From contig CAZBGR010000017.1 in assembly GCA_964491535.1 (NCBI GenBank), positions 1 to 16,235 on the forward strand: 16,235 bases of DNA, in the 5' to 3' direction. This stretch comes from CAZBGR01 sp964491535. GTDB taxonomy: Bacteria > Bacillota_I > Bacilli_A > RF39 > UBA660. Numbering within the stretch: the stretch's first letter is position 1; each line of letters opens with the position of its first letter. The notes beneath the pieces are model-generated. The model worked only from the letters and a program-made list of their open reading frames with translations, was not told the origin of the DNA and made no database searches. Positions 8,495-15,169 of this stretch are shown here, in pieces. Position numbers and translations under genes: made by a program.

Positions 8495-8505
8495 TTTAAA
8501 GATTA

Positions 8506-9348
8506 CTATTTATTAAAGTCAATCTTAATATCTTCTTCTTTAGATACCTTTGTTTTTTGTTTTAAAATATCAGTTACATTTTGAATATGATTAATAATAT
8601 AGGCTATTTTTTCATAAGGTAATTCATTGTTATATTTTTTCATTAAAGTTATTAAATCAAAATTAGTAAAGGTTATTATTTTAAAAATAACATCTTCTAG
8701 GAGTTCGTAATAATTTTTAATAAGATAATTGAGGACATCTGTTATATTGAAGTATTGATTGCCTATAAAACAGACAGGTTCGCTGTTAGTAAGTTGATAA
8801 CAATGAAAAGCTAAACTATTATCAAAAGATGGGGCTAAACGATATTGAAATGTTTTTTCGTTAAAGATTAAAGCTACATTTTTTAATTTTCGATCCTCAT
8901 TGCCTATTAAACAATCCCCTAAAATCATTTTTAGAAAATCATCTTTAATATCTTTCAATTCTCTTTTTGAAATATTATATAATGATGAAAAATTATAAAA
9001 GATTCGTGCTATAGCAGAAGAAATATCATAATCAGGATTACCGGTATCTTTTATAAACCAATTACTATCTACTTCATAAGTAATATCGCCTTCGTTTTCT
9101 AAAAAGGTATCAATTATACAACAATTATTTTTGTTTTTACTATCATATCCCAATTGAACAGTAACACATTTTAGGGAAACGGCTTTTAAAATGTCGGCTG
9201 ATAGTTTTTCCATTATATCTTGATCTGGATAAAGCTCGTTATTAAATTTTATTAATTTTTCTATGCCATCCTTAATCCAATACTTTGCTAAATATCCTCT
9301 AGGTTCTTCACTTAATACTTTAAAATTAGTTATCTCTTTTCTTTCCAT
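8506..9348 (-). CDS. HipA-family serine/threonine kinase-like protein (HipT-like, lacks N-subdomain)
   Basis: This 280-residue protein shows the HipA-type kinase fold without the usual ~100-residue N-terminal subdomain. Visible parts are an N-terminal strand/loop RGYLAKYW (17-24), a candidate ATP-binding lysine K34 in KLIKFN, a catalytic loop GDCLIGNEDRKLKN (144-157) with predicted catalytic D152 and N157, and a metal-binding D176 in LAPSFDNS. HipA kinases phosphorylate translation factors such as aminoacyl-tRNA synthetases and cause growth arrest; the target here is unknown. The usual NxDRH triad reads EDRK here, with K154 replacing the common histidine. Translation starts 5 bp after the upstream small gene, with AGGAAAGG as ribosome binding site inside that gene's end, so the two are coupled. 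A toxin role is inferred from the family. It could also be a regulatory kinase. Confidence 0.78.
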   Translation of the reverse strand: MERKEITNFKVLSEEPRGYLAKYWIKDGIEKLIKFNNELYPDQDIMEKLSADILKAVSLKCVTVQLGYDSKNKNNCCIIDTFLENEGDITYEVDSNWFIKDTGNPDYDISSAIARIFYNFSSLYNISKRELKDIKDDFLKMILGDCLIGNEDRKLKNVALIFNEKTFQYRLAPSFDNSLAFHCYQLTNSEPVCFIGNQYFNITDVLNYLIKNYYELLEDVIFKIITFTNFDLITLMKKYNNELPYEKIAYIINHIQNVTDILKQKTKVSKEEDIKIDFNK

Positions 9349-9353
9349 GTTGT

Positions 9354-9677
9354 TTATACGCCTTTCCTCTTCGTTTTTTTATGTAATATAATAATGTTGT
9401 CGGTAATTAATTTTCCTTTCTTTTCTTTTAAAATCATAATACTGGGCTTCTTTTTATTTATTCCTAAACGATTGCTAAAAGTTTTAAATAATTTATTACT
9501 TGTGTAAACTTTATCAATTAATGGTAATTCAAGAAAAGGTCTAAAGCCTTTTTTAATAGCTTCATTAATAAGTTCTTGATTGTATTTAAAAATCCATTTT
9601 TGATCATATATTAAATAACCAATAATATATTGTTTATCTTCATCATATTTGTTCCACAAAATATTAAAAACTTCCAT
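9354..9677 (-). CDS. Small protein resembling the HipA N-terminal subdomain (HipS-like)
   Basis: This 107-residue protein precedes the kinase gene. Its N-terminal two thirds (about 17-70) follow the HipA N-subdomain-1 pattern: a G-x-L strand (IIGYLIYDQKWIFKYN), then FRPFLELPLIDKVYTSNKLF and a terminal FSNRLGI. The C-terminal part is lysine-rich. In the E. coli HipBST system the corresponding stand-alone piece, HipS, acts as the antitoxin of the HipT kinase, so an antitoxin or regulator role is plausible. The ATG is chosen because AAAGGAG lies 6-7 bases upstream and a near-consensus promoter precedes it. It is in a different frame from the kinase. Either it is a true split system, favoured by its own ribosome binding sites, or an old frameshift product of one hipA. 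Similarity is by pattern only. Confidence 0.6.
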   Translation of the reverse strand: MEVFNILWNKYDEDKQYIIGYLIYDQKWIFKYNQELINEAIKKGFRPFLELPLIDKVYTSNKLFKTFSNRLGINKKKPSIMILKEKKGKLITDNIIILHKKTKRKGV

Positions 9678-9698
9678 TTCGCTCTCCTTTATAAAATA

Positions 9699-9727
9699 AT
9701 TATAATCTTTTTCTATAAAATATTCAA
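9699..9727 (-). promoter_or_regulatory. Promoter of the HipS/HipT-like pair
   Basis: On the minus strand, -35 TTGAAT (9727 to 9722) and a perfect -10 TATAAT (9704 to 9699) are separated by 17 bases. Initiation near 9692 would leave a short leader carrying AAAGGAG before the start codon at 9677. A direct repeat TATAAAATA (9690-9698 and 9714-9722) brackets the -10 and could be an operator, or chance in AT-rich DNA. Confidence 0.72.
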
Positions 9728-9732
9728 TCTAC

Positions 9733-9761
9733 TTGCTAATATCCTTATTTTTAGTTAAAAT
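9733..9761 (+). promoter_or_regulatory. Candidate promoter for tilS-ftsH
   Basis: TTGCTA (9733-9738), a 17-base spacer and TAAAAT (9756-9761) lie back to back with the divergent kinase-pair promoter, only 5 bp apart. The predicted start near 9768 would leave an unusually short leader of about 11 bases containing the AGGGTGAG ribosome binding site, so the true start may lie elsewhere. Confidence 0.45.
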
Positions 9762-9778
9762 GGGTGTAGGGTGAGAAG

Positions 9779-11104
9779 ATGGATAAAGTATATAATTTTT
9801 TAATGAAAGAGATGGGGATTAAATATCAAGATACTATTGTTATAGGGGTATCAGGTGGACCTGATTCGATGGCTTTGTTGCATATTATAAAAGAATTAAA
9901 ATTAGAAACGGATCTTTTTATTATTTGTGCACATGTTAATCATAATATTAGAAATGAAAGTGAAAGTGAAAAAATATTTATAGAAAAATATTGTGATAAT
10001 AATCAAATTATTTTTGAGAGTATGAAAATAGAAGAATATGGAGATGATAATTTTCATAATGAAGCTCGTAGCAAAAGATATAAATATTTTGATGAGATGG
10101 TAAAAAAATATCATGCTAGATATTTAATTACTGCTCATCATGGGGATGATTTAATTGAAACAATATTAATGAGGATTGTGAGAGGGTCTACTTTTAAAGG
10201 TTATGCTGGCTTTGCTAAGGTTTTAGATATGGGAGCTTATAAAATCTTAAGGCCTTTTATTGAAGTAACTAAAGACGATATATTAAAATATAATAAAGAA
10301 CATAATTTAAAGTATGTAGAAGATTCATCGAACAAAAAAAACAAATATACTAGAAACCGTTATCGTAAATACGTATTACCCTTTTTAAAGAAAGAAGATA
10401 TAAATGTTCATGAAAAGTTTGTTAAATTTAGTAAAACCTTAACTGAATATAATAATTATATTGATAAAGAAATGAACAAAGTTATTAATTTAGTTTATCA
10501 ACAAGGGGTTATTAATATTGAAAAACTGCTTAGTATAGATCATCTCTTACAAATTAAAATAATTAATTATATATTAGAGGGTATTTATCATGATGATTTA
10601 ATGCTTATTTATGATAGTCATCTAGATTTAATTTATAAATTAATTGAATCATCTAAACCTAATTCTTATATTCATTTACCTAATAATATTAAAGTAATTA
10701 AATCATATAATAATTTGACTTTTATGCAAGATATAACTCAACCTAATGATTATGAAATAGAATTAATATCATATATTAATTTATCAAACGGTATGAATTT
10801 GGAAATAGTAGATAAAAGCGAAGTAACTAATAATTTTGTTACTCGTTTAAATAGCGAGGAATTAAAAATGCCTCTTTATGTTCGTAATCGAAAAACAGGC
10901 GATAGAATGGAAGTAAAAGGTTTATTGGGTCATAAAAAAATAAAAGATATTTTTATTGATCATAAGATAGCTGGAGCTGATCGTGAAATGTGGCCTATCT
11001 TAGTTGATTCATCAGAAAAGGTATTGTGGATACCGGGTTTGAAAAAATCGAAATATGATAAGTCAAAAGAAGAAAGTTATGATATAATAGTTAGGTATTA
11101 TTAG
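9779..11104 (+). CDS. tilS: tRNA(Ile)-lysidine synthetase TilS
   Basis: TilS uses ATP to join lysine to C34 of the CAU-anticodon tRNA-Ile, converting it to lysidine so that it reads AUA as isoleucine and is no longer charged with methionine. The activity is essential and is heavily used in AT-rich genomes such as this one, where ATA codons abound. The 441-residue protein begins with an N-type ATP-pyrophosphatase domain: PP-loop SGGPDS (25-30), AHVNHNIR (51-58), and TAHHGDDLIET (118-128). The C-terminal tRNA-recognition domain is present at about 364-425 (PLYVRNRKTGDRM, then KKIKDIFIDHKI). ATG 9779 follows AGGGTGAG (9768-9775). It lies 15 bp upstream of ftsH, the usual Bacilli neighbour, but the hpt gene often found between them is missing. 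Confidence 0.95.
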   Translation: MDKVYNFLMKEMGIKYQDTIVIGVSGGPDSMALLHIIKELKLETDLFIICAHVNHNIRNESESEKIFIEKYCDNNQIIFESMKIEEYGDDNFHNEARSKRYKYFDEMVKKYHARYLITAHHGDDLIETILMRIVRGSTFKGYAGFAKVLDMGAYKILRPFIEVTKDDILKYNKEHNLKYVEDSSNKKNKYTRNRYRKYVLPFLKKEDINVHEKFVKFSKTLTEYNNYIDKEMNKVINLVYQQGVINIEKLLSIDHLLQIKIINYILEGIYHDDLMLIYDSHLDLIYKLIESSKPNSYIHLPNNIKVIKSYNNLTFMQDITQPNDYEIELISYINLSNGMNLEIVDKSEVTNNFVTRLNSEELKMPLYVRNRKTGDRMEVKGLLGHKKIKDIFIDHKIAGADREMWPILVDSSEKVLWIPGLKKSKYDKSKEESYDIIVRYY

Positions 11105-11119
11105 AGATGGAGGTTTTTT

Positions 11120-13039
11120 ATGAAGAAAAAAACTAATTTAAAAAAAGGAATGATGCCCTATGTTCTTTTGTTTGTTTTAGGAATGGTAGCCCTTTTTGTT
11201 TTAAATTTTTTAGATCAAAAGATAAATGTTTTTACTTATGATGAGTTTGAACAAGTCTTAATTGATAATAAGATTGAAAAATTAAAATTAACGCCAAGGG
11301 ATCGAGCCAAGGTTTATGAAATAAGAGGTCGTTTAGAAGGTTATGAAGAAAAAGAAAGTTTTTTTGTTAAAGTTCCTTTTTCAGAACATGTTATGGATAG
11401 AATTTTAAAAGCTCGTGAAGAATATGGTTTTGAATTAGCAACTGAAGCTGATCCTGAATCAAGTACTTTTCTTTTATTTATAGTTAATATTTTACCAATT
11501 TTATTATTAATGGGCGGAGTCTTTTATCTTTTTGCTCGTCAAGTAGGAGGTAGTAATCGTTCATTTGATTTTGGCCGTAGTAGAGCTAAATTGAATGAAG
11601 AAAGTAATAAAACAACTTTTAAAGATGTTGCTGGTTTAATTGAAGAAAAAGAAGAAGTAGCCGAGTTAATTGACTTTTTAAAAAGGCCTAAAAAGTTTCA
11701 AAGTTTAGGAGCTAGAATCCCAAAAGGTGTTTTATTAGTTGGTCCTCCAGGAACTGGTAAAACTTTATTAGCTAAAGCGGTCGCTGGTGAAGCTAATGTT
11801 CCTTTTTACTTTATTAGTGGTTCAGATTTTGTTGAGTTATTTGTTGGAATAGGAGCTAGTAGAGTAAGAGATATGTTTAAACAAGCTAAACACAATGCTC
11901 CTTGTTTAATCTTTATTGATGAAATTGATGCTGTCGGAAGACAAAGAGGAACCGGGTTAGGTGGAGGACATGATGAACGAGAACAAACTCTAAATCAATT
12001 ATTAACTGAAATGGATGGTTTTGGGACTAATGAAGGAATTATCATTATTGCCGCTACCAACAGACCTGATGTTTTAGACCCAGCGTTACTTCGTCCTGGT
12101 CGTTTCGATCGCCAAATTACAGTTAATTTTCCCGATGTAAAAGGTAGAGAAGAAATATTGAAAGTTCATGGTAAAAATAAAATTTTTGCTCCTTCAGTTA
12201 ATTTCTCTCATATTGCTAAAAGGACGGCTGGTTTTAGTGGGGCTGATTTAGAAAACTTACTTAATGAAGCTGCTTTATTAGCCGTTCGTCGTAATAAAAA
12301 ACATATAACGATGAGTGAAATAGATGAGGGAACAGATAGAGTATTAATGGGCCCTGCTAAAAAGAGTAAAAAATATACTGATAAAGAAAAACGTTTAGTT
12401 GCCCATCATGAAGCAGGTCATGTTGTCTTAGGTTTAAAATTAAATGATGCTCATATTGTTCAAAAAGTAACTATTATTCCAAGAAGTATGACAGGTGGTT
12501 ATGCGATGATGGTGCCTAAGGAAGAACGTTATACTGCTACTAAAAAGGAATTAACCGAACAAATTACTGGTTTATTAGGAGGTAGAGTAGCGGAAGAATT
12601 AATTTTTAACGAAATAACTACTGGAGCTGAAAATGATTTTAGTAAAGCTACTAAAATAGCTCGTAGTATGGTTACTGAATATGGAATGAGTGATTTAGGA
12701 CCTATTAAATTAGAAGATAGAGAAGAGAGAGTTTTCTTAGGTAGAGATTATAACAAGAGTCGTAATTTCTCTAACGAGGTGGCTCATGAAATTGATAAAG
12801 AAATAAGAAAAATAATTAATGAATGTTATAATAAAGCTAAAGAGATTATTAAAGAAAATATTAAATTATTAAAATTAATTGCTGAAGCTTTAATTGAAGA
12901 AGAAACTTTAACTAAAGAGCAAATTGATTATTTAGTGGAACATGGTTCAATGCCAGAAAAAGTTGATTCTTCATCTAAAACAGTTAAGCCAAAATCAGTT
13001 TCTAAAAGTTCTAAAGGGATAAAAAGTAAAAAAAGTTAA
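11120..13039 (+). CDS. ftsH: ATP-dependent zinc metalloprotease FtsH
   Basis: FtsH is a membrane-anchored hexameric AAA+ protease that removes misassembled membrane proteins and some regulatory cytoplasmic proteins. The 639 residues show TM1 (about 13-31), a short extracellular domain, TM2 (about 117-138), AAA Walker A GPPGTGKT (208-215), the pore-loop aromatic region FVG (241-243), Walker B LIFIDEID (263-270), the second region of homology TNRPDVLDPALLRPGRFDR (313-331), zinc site HEAGH (430-434) and the third zinc ligand, probably D506 in GAENDF. The tail after about 611 is rich in serine and lysine, as is common and variable in the family. GGAGG before the ATG is a strong ribosome binding site. 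It is co-transcribed with tilS and followed by an intrinsic terminator. Confidence 0.97.
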   Translation: MKKKTNLKKGMMPYVLLFVLGMVALFVLNFLDQKINVFTYDEFEQVLIDNKIEKLKLTPRDRAKVYEIRGRLEGYEEKESFFVKVPFSEHVMDRILKAREEYGFELATEADPESSTFLLFIVNILPILLLMGGVFYLFARQVGGSNRSFDFGRSRAKLNEESNKTTFKDVAGLIEEKEEVAELIDFLKRPKKFQSLGARIPKGVLLVGPPGTGKTLLAKAVAGEANVPFYFISGSDFVELFVGIGASRVRDMFKQAKHNAPCLIFIDEIDAVGRQRGTGLGGGHDEREQTLNQLLTEMDGFGTNEGIIIIAATNRPDVLDPALLRPGRFDRQITVNFPDVKGREEILKVHGKNKIFAPSVNFSHIAKRTAGFSGADLENLLNEAALLAVRRNKKHITMSEIDEGTDRVLMGPAKKSKKYTDKEKRLVAHHEAGHVVLGLKLNDAHIVQKVTIIPRSMTGGYAMMVPKEERYTATKKELTEQITGLLGGRVAEELIFNEITTGAENDFSKATKIARSMVTEYGMSDLGPIKLEDREERVFLGRDYNKSRNFSNEVAHEIDKEIRKIINECYNKAKEIIKENIKLLKLIAEALIEEETLTKEQIDYLVEHGSMPEKVDSSSKTVKPKSVSKSSKGIKSKKS

Positions 13040-13078
13040 ATAATTAACTTTCTTAGACAGTTAGCAATCAATAGTCTT

Positions 13079-13114
13079 AAAAATAGATATATTTAATTAA
13101 TATATCTATTTTTT
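13079..13114 (+). terminator. Intrinsic terminator after ftsH
   Basis: A perfect 14 bp inverted repeat (13079-13092 with 13100-13113) encloses a 7-base loop, and the right arm runs into six Ts. The stem is mostly A-T with one G-C pair, and its left arm begins with A5, so it could also work for minus-strand transcription, although no minus-strand gene ends here. Confidence 0.8.
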
Positions 13115-13177
13115 ATTTAAGAGCTATATTTTTAAGAGATATGAATATATATTAAAATAAAGAGGACAAAATAAATA

Positions 13178-14092
13178 ATGACAAGTTATAAAACTAAAAT
13201 TGGTATTCCTAAGGCCTTACTTTATTATAAATATGGAGATTTATGGGCTAATTTTTTTAATGAATTAGATTGCGAAATTGTTTATAGCCCTGAAACTAAT
13301 TTTGAAATTCTAGAACAAGGAAAAAAATTAAGTATTGATGAAAGTTGTTTGGCTTTAAAAATATATTTAGGGCATATAGATTATTTAAGTGATAAAGTAG
13401 ATTATATTTTAGTTCCTAGAATTGTTAGTTTAGCTAAAAAAGAAAAGGTATGTACTAATTTTAATGCTTTATATGATATAGTTAATAACCTTTGTGAGAC
13501 TCGTTTGATTCATTATAATATTGATGTCGAAAAGGGATTTCATGAGGCAAAGGGATTTTTATTAATGGGTAAAAGGTTATATAAGAAGCGTTCTGATATC
13601 ATTAGAGCTTATAGGAAGGCCAAAAGGATTGTTCAAAGAAAAGAAGAACATCGCTATCTTAAACAATTTAATTTGTTAAAAACTAGTTTTAAAAAAAAGA
13701 TATTATTAGTTGGTTTTGCTTATAATCTTTATGATTTTTTAATTGGGAAAAGGGTTGTTGATTGTTTAATTAAGGAAGATGTCGATCTAATTTATGCTGA
13801 TGTTTTTAATAAGGATGATATAAAAGATAAATATAAAGTTATTTCAGATCAGCTTTATTGGACTTATAGCAAAGAATTATTAAGTAGTATTGCTTTTTAT
13901 CAAGATAAAGTAGATGGTCTTATTTTAATATCTGTTTTTCCTTGTGGGCCTGATTCGTTAACCAATGAAATGTGCCTTCGTAAAGTAAAAAAACCGATAA
14001 TGACTATTATTATTGATGAATTAACTAATGATGCTGGTTTAGAAACTAGAATAGAATGTTTTATTGATATTATTAAAAGAAAAGAGGATTAG
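13178..14092 (+). CDS. 2-hydroxyacyl-CoA dehydratase-like / activase-related protein, DUF2229 type (first subunit)
   Basis: The function is not established. The N-terminal half matches the DUF2229 pattern: IGIPKALLYYKYGDLWANFF, then SPET, a G-KKLSIDESCLALK segment with C57, LGHIDYL, and DYILVPR followed by C92. The C-terminal half carries DGLILISVFPCGPDSL (C256) and DELTNDAGLETRIECFIDII, as in 2-hydroxyglutaryl-CoA dehydratase D-type domains. C57, C92 and C256 are the likely ligands of an iron-sulfur cluster, because their flanks are the conserved ones. Length is 304 residues. In many Bacillota such domains are fused with a BadF ATPase in one giant protein; here they are separate genes. The gene starts after AGAGGA (13161-13166); a -10-like TAAAAT (13153-13158) has no good -35. 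It is first in a three-gene operon. The protein is presumably cytoplasmic, as no signal or membrane segment is seen. Confidence 0.82.
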   Translation: MTSYKTKIGIPKALLYYKYGDLWANFFNELDCEIVYSPETNFEILEQGKKLSIDESCLALKIYLGHIDYLSDKVDYILVPRIVSLAKKEKVCTNFNALYDIVNNLCETRLIHYNIDVEKGFHEAKGFLLMGKRLYKKRSDIIRAYRKAKRIVQRKEEHRYLKQFNLLKTSFKKKILLVGFAYNLYDFLIGKRVVDCLIKEDVDLIYADVFNKDDIKDKYKVISDQLYWTYSKELLSSIAFYQDKVDGLILISVFPCGPDSLTNEMCLRKVKKPIMTIIIDELTNDAGLETRIECFIDIIKRKED

Positions 14093-14095
14093 AAA

Positions 14096-15169
14096 ATGAC
14101 CAATAAAATAATTAGTTTTCCCCGTTTAGGAAATTATCATTATCCAATTTCCTTTTTATTAAGTAAATTAACTAATCATCAAATTATGGAACCATTACCA
14201 ATAACTAAAAAAACATTACTTTTAGGCGCTAAATATAGTCCTGAGTTTGTTTGTGCCCCCTTTAAATATAATTTGGGCAATTATCTTGAATCTTTAGAAA
14301 GGGGGGCTAATATCTTAATTCAAGCGGGTGGAGGATGTCGTTATGGATATTATGCTGAAGTTCAACAACTGATTTTAAAAGATTTAGGTTATCAATTTAC
14401 CTTTTATAATTTAACTTCCAATCATAAATCTTTACTTCCTCATCTTTATAATACCTTTAAACAACTTAATCCTAAAATAACCATTTTAAAATTTTTTTAT
14501 TATTTTGTTTTATCCTTAAAGATGATTTGTTATCTTGATAAAATTTCTATCTATATTAGAAAGAATAGTGGTTTTGAAGTTAAAAAACATAGTTTTGATT
14601 CTTTATTTAAAGAAATGTTAAATAATTTTAAAAAGACTAGAGGCTTTTTTCATCTGTTTAAATTATATAGAAAATATAATAAAGAGTTTAGAAAAATTAA
14701 GCTTGATAAACCAAAAGATTGTTTAAAGGTAGGTGTTATTGGAGAATTATATACAGCCATGGAAGAAGCTTCAAACTATTATTTAGAACAATTTTTAATA
14801 AATATGAAAATAGAAATAGATCGTTATACAGATTTAACTTATCTTTTAATTAGTAAACGATTTAATCTTAAGCGGTTATTAAAGATTTGTAATGGTTATT
14901 GTAAATATCCAATTGGAGCGGATGGATTGGATAATATAGCGATGACCAAGGTTTTAGCGAAGAAGGGTTATGATGGTTTGATTCATCTAAAATCATTTGG
15001 TTGTACCCCTGAAGTGGGTGCTATTTCTATTATTGAAAAGGTTGCTAGAGATTATAAGATACCAATTATTTATTTATCTTTTGATTCTCATCCTAATGAA
15101 GAAGCTATTAAAACAAGGTTAGAGGCCTTTTATGACATGATTAAAATGAGGAGAGAAAAAGATGATTGA
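14096..15169 (+). CDS. 2-hydroxyacyl-CoA dehydratase-like / activase-related protein (second subunit)
   Basis: The 357-residue protein starts 3 bp after the previous gene, with AGAGGA at that gene's end as ribosome binding site. Characteristic segments are SPEFVCAPFKYNLGNYLE (C53), IQAGGGCRYGYYAEVQ (C81), GEL at 216-218, GYCKYPIGADG (C269) and HLKSFGCTPEVG (C303). These are the hallmarks of the CoA-dehydratase/activase-related family usually annotated as predicted nucleotide-binding proteins of the sugar kinase/HSP70/actin superfamily, a label inherited from the linked BadF domain. It aligns with the preceding protein over most of its length (C53 with C57, C81 with C92, C303 with C256), so the two may form a heterodimer carrying iron-sulfur clusters. 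A central segment (about 125-200) is basic and variable. The substrate is unknown. Confidence 0.82.
   Translation: MTNKIISFPRLGNYHYPISFLLSKLTNHQIMEPLPITKKTLLLGAKYSPEFVCAPFKYNLGNYLESLERGANILIQAGGGCRYGYYAEVQQLILKDLGYQFTFYNLTSNHKSLLPHLYNTFKQLNPKITILKFFYYFVLSLKMICYLDKISIYIRKNSGFEVKKHSFDSLFKEMLNNFKKTRGFFHLFKLYRKYNKEFRKIKLDKPKDCLKVGVIGELYTAMEEASNYYLEQFLINMKIEIDRYTDLTYLLISKRFNLKRLLKICNGYCKYPIGADGLDNIAMTKVLAKKGYDGLIHLKSFGCTPEVGAISIIEKVARDYKIPIIYLSFDSHPNEEAIKTRLEAFYDMIKMRREKDD

Noticed and set aside
8488..8504. Hairpin AATCT/AGATT between the convergent uvrA and kinase genes
   Set aside because: The stem is only 5 bp and no T run follows, so it is too weak to call a terminator.
9902..10114. Minus-strand 70-codon open frame inside tilS
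   Set aside because: It is rich in Phe and Ile as expected from antisense A-rich codons, and overlaps the conserved TilS catalytic domain.
13115..13177. Promoter for the activase operon
   Set aside because: Several TATA-like words occur (such as TAAAAT at 13153-13158), but no acceptable -35 lies at proper spacing. A promoter must exist after the ftsH terminator, but I cannot place it.
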